Shown: positions 16,855 to 24,906 of the stretch, one piece after another
How positions within the stretch are numbered: position 1 is the stretch's first letter
Layout: each line of letters starts with the position of its first letter
DNA from: Burkholderia sp. 4M9327F10
Lineage (GTDB): Bacteria; Pseudomonadota; Gammaproteobacteria; Burkholderiales; Burkholderiaceae
Reading direction: 5' to 3'
Length of the DNA: 64,000 bases
Assembly (NCBI RefSeq): GCF_005503145.1
Contig: NZ_SCNV01000024.1
Span: 1-64,000, forward strand
Program-made: the position numbers and the translations under genes
Notes under the pieces: generated by a model
What the model was told of the DNA's origin: nothing
The model's database searches: none
Seen by the model: only the letters and a program-made list of their open reading frames with translations

Positions 16855-17742
16855 TCATCCACCCCGAAACAGCTCACGCGCCAGCGAGCAAAGCAAGGTG
16901 GTCGCCGGTGATTCGTCCTGCAAGCGGCGGCTCATGATGATCGGCGACACCGCATTCGCCGCGGGAATCGCCCGGTATGCCACTCCATGGGCCCGCAATC
17001 CCTCGACGCTCTCCGGCACGAGGCACACGCCAACCTGCGCCGCGACCAGCCCCAACGCCGTCTGCAATTCCCTCACTTCATGAATCGCTTTTGGCTCCAG
17101 CGCATGGTCGTGCATTGCCGATAGTTGCTGGTCCGCATAGCTGGGCCGCGGCGTGCTCGGATAGACGATCAAGGTTTCCTGCGCAAGTGCGGCGAGCGTC
17201 AGCGGCTTCTTTTGCCGCGCTAACGGATGGTCCTGCGGTAGCGCCGCAATCATCCGTTCTTCGACGAGAACTTCGCGCGCCAGTTGTGCATCGTCGAAAC
17301 GCAGACGGCCGAAGCCTACGTCAATGCGCCCGCCCTTGAGCGCGCCCAATTGTTCGATGGTAAACATTTCAATTAACGAAATTTCGATCTTTGGCGCGGC
17401 TTCTCGGAATGCACGGATCACCGCAGGCAACGCACCGTACAGCGTCGACGGCACAAAGCCGATCACAATGCGTTCCGCCAGTTGCGCGAGACGCCGCGTG
17501 AGCGGGGCGAGTTCATCGGCTTCGCCGACCAGACGCTTCGCCTGCGCATAGAAGATGCGGCCGGCCTCGGTCAGGCGTAGCGGCCGCGAGCCGCGTTCGA
17601 ACAGCGCGAGGCCCACGCTTTCCTCGATCTGCTGGATCTGGCGGCTAAGCGGCGGCTGCGTCATGTGCAGGCGATCGGCTGCCCGCGTGATGTTCATTTC
17701 TTCCGCGACCGCAATGAAGTAGCGCAGTTGGCGAATTTCCAT
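16855..17742 (-). CDS. catR: LysR-type regulator of catechol degradation (CatR/CatM-like)
   Basis: From ATG 17742 the protein has 295 residues. The N-terminal winged helix is clear (MEIRQLRYFIAVAEEMNITRAADRLH, then QPPLSRQIQQIEESVG), followed by a linker helix and a periplasmic-binding-like effector domain (VIGFVPSTLYGALPAVIRAF onward). It is divergent from catB with 103 bases between starts, and a perfect ATAC-N7-GTAT site lies 2 bases upstream of its own start codon. By analogy with CatM and CatR it should bind cis,cis-muconate, activate catBAC and repress itself. The C-terminal sequence resembles BenM/CatM/ClcR-type regulators, but the exact effector cannot be read from sequence. Confidence 0.9.
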   Translation of the reverse strand: MEIRQLRYFIAVAEEMNITRAADRLHMTQPPLSRQIQQIEESVGLALFERGSRPLRLTEAGRIFYAQAKRLVGEADELAPLTRRLAQLAERIVIGFVPSTLYGALPAVIRAFREAAPKIEISLIEMFTIEQLGALKGGRIDVGFGRLRFDDAQLAREVLVEERMIAALPQDHPLARQKKPLTLAALAQETLIVYPSTPRPSYADQQLSAMHDHALEPKAIHEVRELQTALGLVAAQVGVCLVPESVEGLRAHGVAYRAIPAANAVSPIIMSRRLQDESPATTLLCSLARELFRGG

Positions 17743-17743
17743 G

Positions 17744-17760
17744 CATACCTCTAAGGTATG
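17744..17760. promoter_or_regulatory. CatM/BenM-type LysR operator
   Basis: The palindrome CATACC-TCTAA-GGTATG contains a perfect ATAC-N7-GTAT (17745-17759), the consensus recognised by CatM and BenM, and also fits the LysR T-N11-A rule. It lies 2 bases from the catR start codon and 86 bases upstream of the catB ATG, so occupancy should both repress catR and activate catB. Confidence 0.85.
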
Positions 17761-17845
17761 GAAGTAGTCGGAATGGGTGTTGGACTGCCTGCCAGGTTTG
17801 TTCCTAAGATGGTGACCTCGGCAAAGCAGTTCAGGAGCGCAAGGA

Positions 17846-19003
17846 ATGATAGCAACACCCGTCAGGATCGAGAACGTGGAGACGATTCTCGTCGATGTGC
17901 CGACGATCCGCCCGCACCGGCTCTCGGTCGCCACGATGAACTGCCAGACACTCGTGCTGGTGCGTATTCGCTGCGCCGACGGCCTCGTCGGTGTGGGCGA
18001 GGGCACCACCATAGGCGGTCTTGCATATGGCGAGGAAAGCCCGGAAAGCATCAAGGTCAACGTTGACACCTACTTCGCACCATTGCTGGAAGGTATGGAT
18101 GCGACCCGCCCGGGCATTGCCATGGCGAAGCTGCGTGCGTTGTTTCAGGGCAACCGTTTTGCCAAATCCGCCGTTGAAACCGCGCTATTCGACGCTCAGG
18201 CGCAACGCCTTGGCGTGCCCTTGTCCGAGCTGTTCGGCGGCCGGGTGCGCGATAGCGTCGAGGTTGCGTGGACGCTCGCGAGCGGCGATACCGGGCGCGA
18301 TATCGACGAAGCCGAGCGGGTCTTTGAAGCGAAGCGTCATCGCGTGTTCAAGCTGAAGATCGGCTCGCGCTCCGTGGCCGATGACGTCGCACACGTGGTC
18401 TCGATCAAACGGGCGCTCGAAGGACGCGCTGAAGTGCGTGTCGATGTGAATCAGGCATGGAGCGAAGCAGAAGCGATCTGGGCCACGAGGCGTTTTGCCG
18501 AAGCAGGTGTCGCACTGCTCGAACAGCCGATTGCCGCGGCGAATCGCGCCGGTCTCAAACGGCTCACGGATCTGGCGCTGGTGCCGGTCATGGCTGACGA
18601 AGCGCTGCATGGCCCAGCCGATGCCTTTGCCCTCGCCAGCATGCGCGCTGCCGACGTTTTCGCCGTGAAGATCGCTCAATCGGGCGGCCTCGCCGGCGCC
18701 GCGCACGTCGCGGCGATCGCCACTGCCGCGAATATCGATCTGTACGGCGGCACGATGCTCGAGGGTGCGGTGGGCACGATTGCTTCGGCGCAACTCTTCA
18801 GTACCTTCAGCGAACTGAAGTGGGGCACGGAACTGTTCGGGCCGTTGCTGCTGACCGAAGAGATTCTTGCCGAGCCGCTGCGCTACGAGAATTTTTCCTT
18901 GGAGCTTCCACAAGGGCCGGGTCTCGGCATCGCCCTTGACTGGAGCAAGATTGACCGTCTACGGCGCGATACGCACAAGGGCACAAGTATTACCGCTGGC
19001 TAA
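17846..19003 (+). CDS. catB: Muconate cycloisomerase
   Basis: This 385-residue enolase-superfamily enzyme converts cis,cis-muconate to muconolactone in the catechol branch of the beta-ketoadipate pathway. It carries the full catalytic set. FKLK places Lys169 and Lys171, the metal ligands are Asp200 (RVDVNQ), Glu226 (LLEQP) and Asp251 (MADEAL), and Lys275 (AVKIAQSGG) lies on the opposite face. These are the Pseudomonas residues shifted by two. The N-terminal capping domain carries VGVGEGTTIGGLAYG. It is first in catBAC and is divergent from catR. Only 47 AT-rich bases separate it from catA. Confidence 0.97.
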   Translation: MIATPVRIENVETILVDVPTIRPHRLSVATMNCQTLVLVRIRCADGLVGVGEGTTIGGLAYGEESPESIKVNVDTYFAPLLEGMDATRPGIAMAKLRALFQGNRFAKSAVETALFDAQAQRLGVPLSELFGGRVRDSVEVAWTLASGDTGRDIDEAERVFEAKRHRVFKLKIGSRSVADDVAHVVSIKRALEGRAEVRVDVNQAWSEAEAIWATRRFAEAGVALLEQPIAAANRAGLKRLTDLALVPVMADEALHGPADAFALASMRAADVFAVKIAQSGGLAGAAHVAAIATAANIDLYGGTMLEGAVGTIASAQLFSTFSELKWGTELFGPLLLTEEILAEPLRYENFSLELPQGPGLGIALDWSKIDRLRRDTHKGTSITAG

Positions 19004-19050
19004 GTAAATTTAAATTAGCTATCCATAACATTACATGAAGGAGATACCCC

Positions 19051-19959
19051 ATGAACAGGCAAGCTATCGACTCACTGCTGCAGAAGATCAACGACAGCGC
19101 CATCAATGAAGGCAACCCGCGCGCGAGGCAGATCGTCAATCGTATCGTGCGCGATCTGTTCTATACGATCGAAGACCTCGACGTGCAGCCGAACGAATTC
19201 TGGACGGCGCTGAACTATCTTGGTGACGCTGGCAAGAGCGGCGAATTGGGCCTGCTGGCCGCGGGCCTCGGCTTCGAGCATTTTCTCGATCTGCGTCTGG
19301 ACGAAGCGGAAGCGAAGGCGGGCGTCGAGGGCGGCACGCCGCGCACCATCGAAGGGCCGCTGTATGTGGCCGGTGCGCCGGTGTCGGAGGGTCATGCGCG
19401 GCTCGACGACGGTACCGATCCGGGCCAGACCCTGGTGATGCGCGGTCGCGTGCTTGGCGAAGACGGCAAGCCGCTCGCAAACGCGCTGGTCGAGGTGTGG
19501 CACGCAAACCATCTTGGCAATTACTCGTACTTCGACAAATCACAACCGGCCTTCAACCTGCGCCGCTCGATTCGCACGGATGCGGGCGGCAATTACAGCT
19601 TTCGCAGTGTCGTGCCGGTCGGCTACAGCGTGCCGCCGCAAGGTCAGACCCAACTGTTGCTCGATCAGCTTGGCCGTCATGGGCATCGTCCGGCGCATAT
19701 TCACTTCTTCGTCTCGGCGGCGGGTTTTCGCAAGCTGACCACGCAGATCAACATCGACGGCGATCCCTATCTGTGGGATGACTTTGCGTTTGCCACGCGC
19801 GATGGTCTCGTGCCGGCCGTCAAGCAGGCCGAGGGCGCGGAAGGCAAGCCGTATGGGGTGGAGGGAAATTTCGCGCTGATCGATTTCGACTTCACCCTGT
19901 TCAAGGAGCGTAACAGCTTGCCGGATGCCGAAGTCGAACGTGTGCGTGCCCAGGTCTGA
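19051..19959 (+). CDS. catA: Catechol 1,2-dioxygenase
   Basis: The 302-residue intradiol dioxygenase cleaves catechol between the hydroxyls to cis,cis-muconate using non-haem Fe(III). The N-terminal helical dimerisation domain runs to about residue 100. The beta-sandwich core starts at EGPLYVAGAP. Iron ligands are predicted as a tyrosine in GNYSYFD (Tyr158 or Tyr160), Tyr192 in VGYSVPP, and His216 and His218 in RPAHIHFF; the last three keep the spacing of known enzymes. An exceptionally strong ribosome site (GAAGGAGATA) precedes the ATG, suggesting high expression. Order catB-catA-catC is common in Burkholderia. The single-letter motifs do not distinguish plain from chlorinated catechol preference. 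Confidence 0.97.
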   Translation: MNRQAIDSLLQKINDSAINEGNPRARQIVNRIVRDLFYTIEDLDVQPNEFWTALNYLGDAGKSGELGLLAAGLGFEHFLDLRLDEAEAKAGVEGGTPRTIEGPLYVAGAPVSEGHARLDDGTDPGQTLVMRGRVLGEDGKPLANALVEVWHANHLGNYSYFDKSQPAFNLRRSIRTDAGGNYSFRSVVPVGYSVPPQGQTQLLLDQLGRHGHRPAHIHFFVSAAGFRKLTTQINIDGDPYLWDDFAFATRDGLVPAVKQAEGAEGKPYGVEGNFALIDFDFTLFKERNSLPDAEVERVRAQV

Positions 19960-20055
19960 AGCGCGTGCTCATGTCGTTGATAGCGTTTGGGATGGTGACC
20001 GGTTGCGGCTGCCTCGCAGCGCAGCCGGACCTGGATGACTGATGAGGGGTAAGCA

Positions 20056-20346
20056 ATGCTGTTCCACGTAGAAATGACCGTTAACCTGCCGCTTGACATG
20101 GACGCAGAGCGCGCAGCGCGGCTAAAGGCGGATGAGAAAGCGATGTCGCAGAAACTGCAGGAAGAAGGTGTGTGGCGGCATTTGTGGCGTATCGCCGGCC
20201 ACTACGCGAATATCAGCGTATTCGATGTAGAAAGCCCAGCACAATTGCATGATGTGCTAAGCCAGTTGCCCTTATTTCCCTATATGCAACTCGAAGTGCG
20301 GGCGCTATGCCGGCATGCGTCATCAATTCGTGACGGAGATCGCTGA
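20056..20346 (+). CDS. catC: Muconolactone delta-isomerase
   Basis: The 96-residue protein has the standard length and sequence of muconolactone isomerase. It starts MLFHVEMTVNLPLDMD, followed by ADEKAMSQKLQEEGVWRHLWRIAG and the C-terminal LFPYMQLEVRALCRHASS. It forms a decamer that shifts the double bond of muconolactone to give 3-oxoadipate enol-lactone. It completes the catBAC set; the next steps (pcaD, and CoA transfer by PcaIJ or a relative) are not adjacent. Its last 24 bases overlap the end of the YcxB-like gene on the other strand. Confidence 0.97.
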   Translation: MLFHVEMTVNLPLDMDAERAARLKADEKAMSQKLQEEGVWRHLWRIAGHYANISVFDVESPAQLHDVLSQLPLFPYMQLEVRALCRHASSIRDGDR

Positions 20347-20919
20347 GGGCATGTAACGCGACACAATATCTTCAATGGAAGTGAGCTCGACCGGCGACAA
20401 GTCGCGGCGCGGCAGCACCACAAACGCAGTTCCGCCCGAGAGCAGATAGATACGATCCGCGTCATCCACGCGTGCGTTCAGCGTTGACCAGTTCAGGCGT
20501 ATCGACGACGAACCCGACTCGCCGGTCACGCCGGTTTCGTCGAACGTGACCTGTTGCCGTCCAAGATACGGTATCGGGCCACGCTTTTTCAGCGAGGCAA
20601 CTGCGCGCTGCATGACGCGCCTCAGGATCATGGGAACGAACACGGTCTGGATGGCAAATGTCAGTGCAGCGCCGGCAACGGCGAACAGGATCACGCCAGG
20701 CCACGGATTGGCCAGTTCGTCATGGGTTTGCCACCAGTACCAGCCTATCAGCGCGCCGACGACCAGTGCGCCTGCGACGGACTTCATGCGCCGCTTTGCC
20801 GTACGCCCCGTCGAATACAGAACGATGTTCGCCGCGACGTAATCGTCTTCCGTCAACGTGACGAAAACGTGGAAAGGGAGCCGCGGTGAGCGATCGTTCA
20901 TTTTCGTTGGCGCTTGCAT
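20323..20919 (-). CDS. YcxB-like membrane protein of unknown function
   Basis: The 198-residue product has two hydrophobic segments (about residues 47-63 and 72-96), followed by a cytoplasmic C-terminal domain with the pattern VTFDETGVTGESGSSSIRLNW and ending YLLSGGTAFVVLPRRDL. This two-TM plus PH-like tail arrangement is that of YcxB-family proteins. No function is established for the family. It stands alone, converges on catC and overlaps it by 24 bases, which suggests that the two transcripts interfere or share a termination zone. No ribosome site stands out. Confidence 0.7.
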   Translation of the reverse strand: MQAPTKMNDRSPRLPFHVFVTLTEDDYVAANIVLYSTGRTAKRRMKSVAGALVVGALIGWYWWQTHDELANPWPGVILFAVAGAALTFAIQTVFVPMILRRVMQRAVASLKKRGPIPYLGRQQVTFDETGVTGESGSSSIRLNWSTLNARVDDADRIYLLSGGTAFVVLPRRDLSPVELTSIEDIVSRYMPSAISVTN

Positions 20920-21369
20920 TGCTGCCTAAAGAATGAGTCCATGAGGCGAAGCCGCTACTACTCTTAGCTTATACCCGTTTCATTAAAATAAATCGAGAAT
21001 CCGAACACCATCAACTCATTCTGCATTAATATCGTGACGGGCAAGTTCACGAAATTGAGTATTTTTCGTAATACGCGGAAAGCCTTTAGATGCCGAATTC
21101 CATGCGCATTAAAAATGCCTTCGAATAGAGAGCCATTGGCCGGGGATGGAGCCGCAAAGCAAAATCGGGCAAAACCGGGCGCAACCAGGCAAAACCACAC
21201 ACAACCCCGTTTCAGTCGCCTTACCGGCTGGAAAGAATCCCGCCGCCCCAGGCGCCTTGCCGCGAGACAACGTGCCGTTTTGCGGGCCGCTCAACTGAGT
21301 GGCTCCCGGCAGCGAATCTCAACCTACAGTATTCTTTAGCGCTTTGAAACTCTTTTTCCGCTGGACACC
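20920..21369. other. AT-rich intergenic region, no gene recognised
   Basis: A 450-base gap between two divergent genes. Bases 20960-21120 are markedly AT-rich for this genome (TTTCATTAAAATAAAT and similar). Bases 21160-21205 hold repeated GCAAAA.CNGGC words. Two small open frames (78 and 101 codons, opposite strands) overlap each other and look like chance. It may contain a regulatory RNA or a promoter pair, but nothing could be assigned. Confidence 0.35.
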
Positions 21370-22056
21370 ATGCTTGCTATCCCCTTCGACGCCGTCCTGT
21401 TCGACTGTGACGGCGTGCTTGTCGACTCCGAGCTGATCACGAACCGCGTACTGTCGGAGATGTTAGGCGAGCTCGGCTGGCCCATCAGCGTCGAAGACAC
21501 CACGCGCATCTTCATCGGCAAGACGGTGCGCGACGAGGCGCCGCTGATCGAGGCCAACACGGGTGTCGCCATTACGGATGCATGGATCGCGCAGTTCCGC
21601 GAACGCCGCAACGCGGCGCTCGAACTCGAACTGGTGGAAATCGGCGGCGCGGCCGCAGCCGTGCGAACCCTTCATGAGGCGCTCGATGGCCGCATTGCGG
21701 TTGCCTCGGGCGCGGACCGGCACAAGGTCGAGATGCAACTGAAGAAGACCGGCATGTTCGAGTGCTTCGCCGGGCGCATCTTCAGCGGCCATGAAATGCC
21801 GCGCAGCAAGCCTCATCCCGACGTCTACCTCGCTGCCGCGCAGGCCCTGGGCGTGGACCCGAAGCGCTGTGCGATTGTGGAAGACACGGTGACCGGCGCC
21901 ACAGCCGGCGTCGCTGCGGGCGCGACGGTATTCGGCTACAGTCCCGCCGGGCTTGCTCACAGCAGCCCCGAAGGCTTGCGTGACGCCGGTGTCGCAAAGG
22001 TGTTCGAGAAGATGGAACATCTGCCGGCCATACTCGCGCAATGGGCGCGCGCATAA
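21370..22056 (+). CDS. HAD-superfamily phosphatase (beta-phosphoglucomutase-like)
   Basis: The 228-residue protein shows all four HAD motifs: DCDGVLVDSE (Asp12 nucleophile, Asp14), ASGADRHK (motif II serine), SKPHPDVYL (motif III lysine) and VEDTVTGATAG (motif IV acids). A helical cap lies between motifs I and II, as in the IA subclass with beta-phosphoglucomutase and YieH/Gph-type sugar-phosphate phosphatases. It should act on a small phosphorylated metabolite in the cytosol; the substrate cannot be named. The AraC-type regulator starts 42 bases downstream in the same direction and may be co-transcribed. Confidence 0.9.
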   Translation: MLAIPFDAVLFDCDGVLVDSELITNRVLSEMLGELGWPISVEDTTRIFIGKTVRDEAPLIEANTGVAITDAWIAQFRERRNAALELELVEIGGAAAAVRTLHEALDGRIAVASGADRHKVEMQLKKTGMFECFAGRIFSGHEMPRSKPHPDVYLAAAQALGVDPKRCAIVEDTVTGATAGVAAGATVFGYSPAGLAHSSPEGLRDAGVAKVFEKMEHLPAILAQWARA

Positions 22057-22098
22057 CGGCGACTCTCCCTCACAACCCCTGCGTCCGGAGCCGGGCCG

Positions 22099-23061
22099 AT
22101 GAGCGACAACGATGTGAGCGTGTACGGCGAGGCGCAAGCCTTGATCGAAAGCGAAACGAGCTTGCTGCATGTCCGGCCGCCGGCCGGGTCGCGTCATGTT
22201 CCCACGGCGCGCAAGCCGCTGCCGCCGATGCTGGACGACCTGCGCATCGCGCGGGCCATCCGTTTCATGGAGCAGGGCCCGGTGCAACTGAAGGACGTGG
22301 CCGAACACGTCGGCCTCAGTCCATTCCATTTTCAGCGCTATTTCAAGGACGTGATGGGCGAGAGCCCCGCCGTCTATCTGCGCCGCGTGAGGCTCGACGA
22401 GGCCGCCGTGAGCCTCTGGAACAACGATCTGCAGGTGATCGAGCTCGCCTTCGCGGCCGGTTATTCGAGTCACGAAGCATTCGTGCGGGCGTTCCATCGC
22501 CAGTTTGGTCTGGTGCCCACGCAATACCGGGTGTTCTCGCGGCGCGCGTCGAGCCAGCCGCAGCCGCAGGATCAGGCCCGTGCGCAGAGTGTGCGCGTCA
22601 CCCCATTGAAGTCCTTACCATTGCTGGCGGCGCGTTTTTATGGGCCTTATGCGAATATCGAGGCGCACTGGAAGCGCTTTGCCATGGTGCTTCGCGAGGC
22701 CGGTTTGCCGCTTGCCAGGCTGCAGGCCGTAGGCATTGCGCACGACAGCCCGGAGATCACGCCGAACGAATTGATTCGCTACGATTGCGCGATTGTCGAC
22801 ACCGGCTTCGATCTCAAAGGCGCACCGTTGACCGCGCTCAAGGTTCCCGCCGGCGCCTATGCCATGCTCGAACACCACGCGCCGTATCAGGAGATTTTTG
22901 CGAGCTACCGGGTGCTGAGCGTGACGTGGCTGGTGGGCGCCGCCAATCAGTTTGTCAACGAAGTCGTCAAGGCTTACGAACTCTATCGTGAGCCGCCGTG
23001 GGACAACCTGGGACAGAGACAGCGCTTCGATCTGGCGCTGCCGGTGCGCAAGCTGAGTTAA
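22099..23061 (+). CDS. AraC-type regulator with GyrI-like effector domain
   Basis: The 320-residue protein has an AraC/XylS double helix-turn-helix (about residues 45-145: QLKDVAEHVGLSPFHFQRYF, then IELAFAAGYSSHEAFVRAFH). A GyrI-like small-molecule-binding domain follows (about 165-320: LPLLAARFYGPYANIEAHW, then AGAYAMLEHHAPYQEI). This DNA-binding-first order matches Rob and SoxS-Rob fusions that sense hydrophobic drugs or cations. Targets are unknown. Its stop overlaps by 4 bases the stop of the LysR gene on the other strand. Confidence 0.9.
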   Translation: MSDNDVSVYGEAQALIESETSLLHVRPPAGSRHVPTARKPLPPMLDDLRIARAIRFMEQGPVQLKDVAEHVGLSPFHFQRYFKDVMGESPAVYLRRVRLDEAAVSLWNNDLQVIELAFAAGYSSHEAFVRAFHRQFGLVPTQYRVFSRRASSQPQPQDQARAQSVRVTPLKSLPLLAARFYGPYANIEAHWKRFAMVLREAGLPLARLQAVGIAHDSPEITPNELIRYDCAIVDTGFDLKGAPLTALKVPAGAYAMLEHHAPYQEIFASYRVLSVTWLVGAANQFVNEVVKAYELYREPPWDNLGQRQRFDLALPVRKLS

Positions 23062-23960
23062 CGTAACGCCGCATCCTGGTCGAATGCCTGTTTGATGCAA
23101 CTTCTCAGCCAGCGGTGCGCCGGATCGCGCTCGGAACGCGGATGCCACATCTGCGCCACCACCACCGGTTCGGTCGGCACCGGCAGTGCAAACGTGAACA
23201 TGCCCTCGCGGGCCCGCTCGGTCTGACGTTCCGGCACGTTGGCGACAAGGTCGGTCACGCGGCTCATCGCCAATGCGGCTGGAAAGCTCGGCACGATGGC
23301 GACCACCTCGCGGGTCAGCCCCTGCGCTTGCAGCGCGGCATCGATCGGCCCGTTCGACAATCCCCGCCGCGACACGCTGATATGCCGGAACGAGGCATAG
23401 CGTTCGCTGCTGAGCGCCCCGGATGCCAGCGGGTGAGCGTGACGCACCACGCCGACAAAACGGTCGCGAAACAGCGTCTGTACGCGTAGCTCGGGGGCGT
23501 TGTATCCCATCACGCCGATTTCCAGGTCGATCTGGTTTTCGCGCAGCGCCGTGACATCCTTACCGGCCTTCGGTGCGAAATATAGCTTCACGTGTGGCGC
23601 GGCTGCGAGTACGGCCTGCAGCAGTTGTGCACCGAACGCCTCGATAAAGCCCTCGTTGGCGCGGATCGTGAAGGTGCGCGCCAGGGTGCCCAGGTCGAGC
23701 GGCACGGCTTCGCCGAGCACGGCATCGACCTCTTCGACCAGTTGGCGAACCCGTTCGCGCAGCTCGGCGGCGCGCGGCGTCGGCACCATTGTCTGTCCGG
23801 CGCGCACGAGGATCGGGTCGTCCAGTAGCGTGCGCAGGCGCGTGAGCGTGCGGCTCATGGCCGAGGGGCTCAGGTGCAGACGCTCGGCGGCCGCGGTGAC
23901 GCTCGACTCATGCAGCAGGACATCGAGCGCCAGCAGCAGATTCAGGTCGCGCGTGGCCAT
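23058..23960 (-). CDS. LysR-type transcriptional regulator
   Basis: Taken from ATG 23960 (MATRDLNLLLALDVLLHESSV), giving 300 residues; upstream codons in the frame lie in the intergenic region. The winged helix includes AAAERLHLSPSAMSRTLTRLR. The effector domain begins near FTIRANEGFIEAFGAQLL. Sequence style resembles the LeuO/NodD-like LysR group (DLNLL start, DPILVRAGQ). It is divergent from the class II aldolase gene with 160 bases between starts, so it may regulate that gene; the effector is unknown. A 4-base tail-to-tail overlap joins it to the AraC gene. Confidence 0.88.
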   Translation of the reverse strand: MATRDLNLLLALDVLLHESSVTAAAERLHLSPSAMSRTLTRLRTLLDDPILVRAGQTMVPTPRAAELRERVRQLVEEVDAVLGEAVPLDLGTLARTFTIRANEGFIEAFGAQLLQAVLAAAPHVKLYFAPKAGKDVTALRENQIDLEIGVMGYNAPELRVQTLFRDRFVGVVRHAHPLASGALSSERYASFRHISVSRRGLSNGPIDAALQAQGLTREVVAIVPSFPAALAMSRVTDLVANVPERQTERAREGMFTFALPVPTEPVVVAQMWHPRSERDPAHRWLRSCIKQAFDQDAALR

Positions 23961-24120
23961 GGGTTCAGGGAGGGTCGCCGTGTTGCGCAGATTATGGCAT
24001 GGGGGCATGTTGCGTTTGCTGCAAGTACGGAGTGCACGCAACGCGCTAACGGCTCTGCCGTGGGCGGACCTAAGCTGGGTGTGCGTCGAATTCGCGACGC
24101 AACATCCGAGGGAATCCGTC

Positions 24121-24834
24121 TTGAATGAATCGATTGAAACTCAACTTCACGAACTCGCTGTGGGATGCCGGGTCCTGCATATGGAAGGCCACGCTGACCT
24201 GACACTCGGGCATCTGGCCTATCGCGACCCGGCGGGGCGCGGCGTGTGGCTCAAGCGCTCGGGTATCGCACTCGCGGAAGTGCGCGGGCCAGCCGATTTC
24301 GTGCTGCTCGACTGGAACGGCCGGCGCCTCGCCGGCGAGGGCCGCATCCATAAGGAGTGGCCGATCCACACGGAGATCATGAAAGCGCGGCCGGACGTGG
24401 TGGTGTGCGGGCATAGCCATCCGTTCCATGCCACGCTGTTTTCAGCGCTGGACGTTGCGCTCGAGCCGGTCACGAATGAAGCGGCCTACCTGGGCGGGCC
24501 GCCTGGACGATTCGATATGACCACGGGGTTGATCGATGCACCGGCATTGGGAGCGGGACTTGCCGCCGCGCTGGGCGCTGCCTCGACGGTGCTGATGCGC
24601 AATCATGGCATCAGCTACGTTGGAGCTTCGGTTGCGCAATGTGTCCTGATGGGGCTGTTTCTGGAGCGGGCGTGCTGCTCTCAATTGACGCTGCTTTCCA
24701 CGTCGCAGCCTTACCACTCGACCCCGCGCGCCGAGCTCGAAGCCAAGCTCGGGCAGATCCTCGATGAGCCGTTAGTGGCCAACTTCTGGGCGTTCTATCA
24801 ACGCCGGCTCGCCGTCGCCGATCTTGCAGGGTGA
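24121..24834 (+). CDS. Class II aldolase/adducin-family protein (TTG start)
   Basis: GAGGGA (24108-24113) lies 7 bases before the TTG at 24121, and the protein then reads (M)NESIETQLHELAVGCRVLH, a normal family N-terminus; the next ATG (24181) would truncate it. At 237 residues it fits class II aldolases. Zinc ligands are predicted in GHSHPFHA and in RNHGISYVG, and a glutamate in VTNEAAYLGG. The family includes L-fuculose- and ribulose-phosphate aldolases and epimerases as well as decarboxylases. The substrate is unknown. Its only neighbour with apparent connection is the divergent LysR regulator. Confidence 0.83.
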   Translation: MNESIETQLHELAVGCRVLHMEGHADLTLGHLAYRDPAGRGVWLKRSGIALAEVRGPADFVLLDWNGRRLAGEGRIHKEWPIHTEIMKARPDVVVCGHSHPFHATLFSALDVALEPVTNEAAYLGGPPGRFDMTTGLIDAPALGAGLAAALGAASTVLMRNHGISYVGASVAQCVLMGLFLERACCSQLTLLSTSQPYHSTPRAELEAKLGQILDEPLVANFWAFYQRRLAVADLAG

Positions 24835-24906
24835 GCGCCATGAGCAGGCGGGGCAGCGACCGCTGCCCCGCAACGCGAAGAGCTCAGGCGTTCCTTGCGC
24901 AATCGC

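Noticed and set aside
21034..21339. 101-codon open frame in the AT-rich gap
   Set aside because: No ribosome site, basic low-complexity translation, and an overlapping frame on the other strand; no support as a gene.
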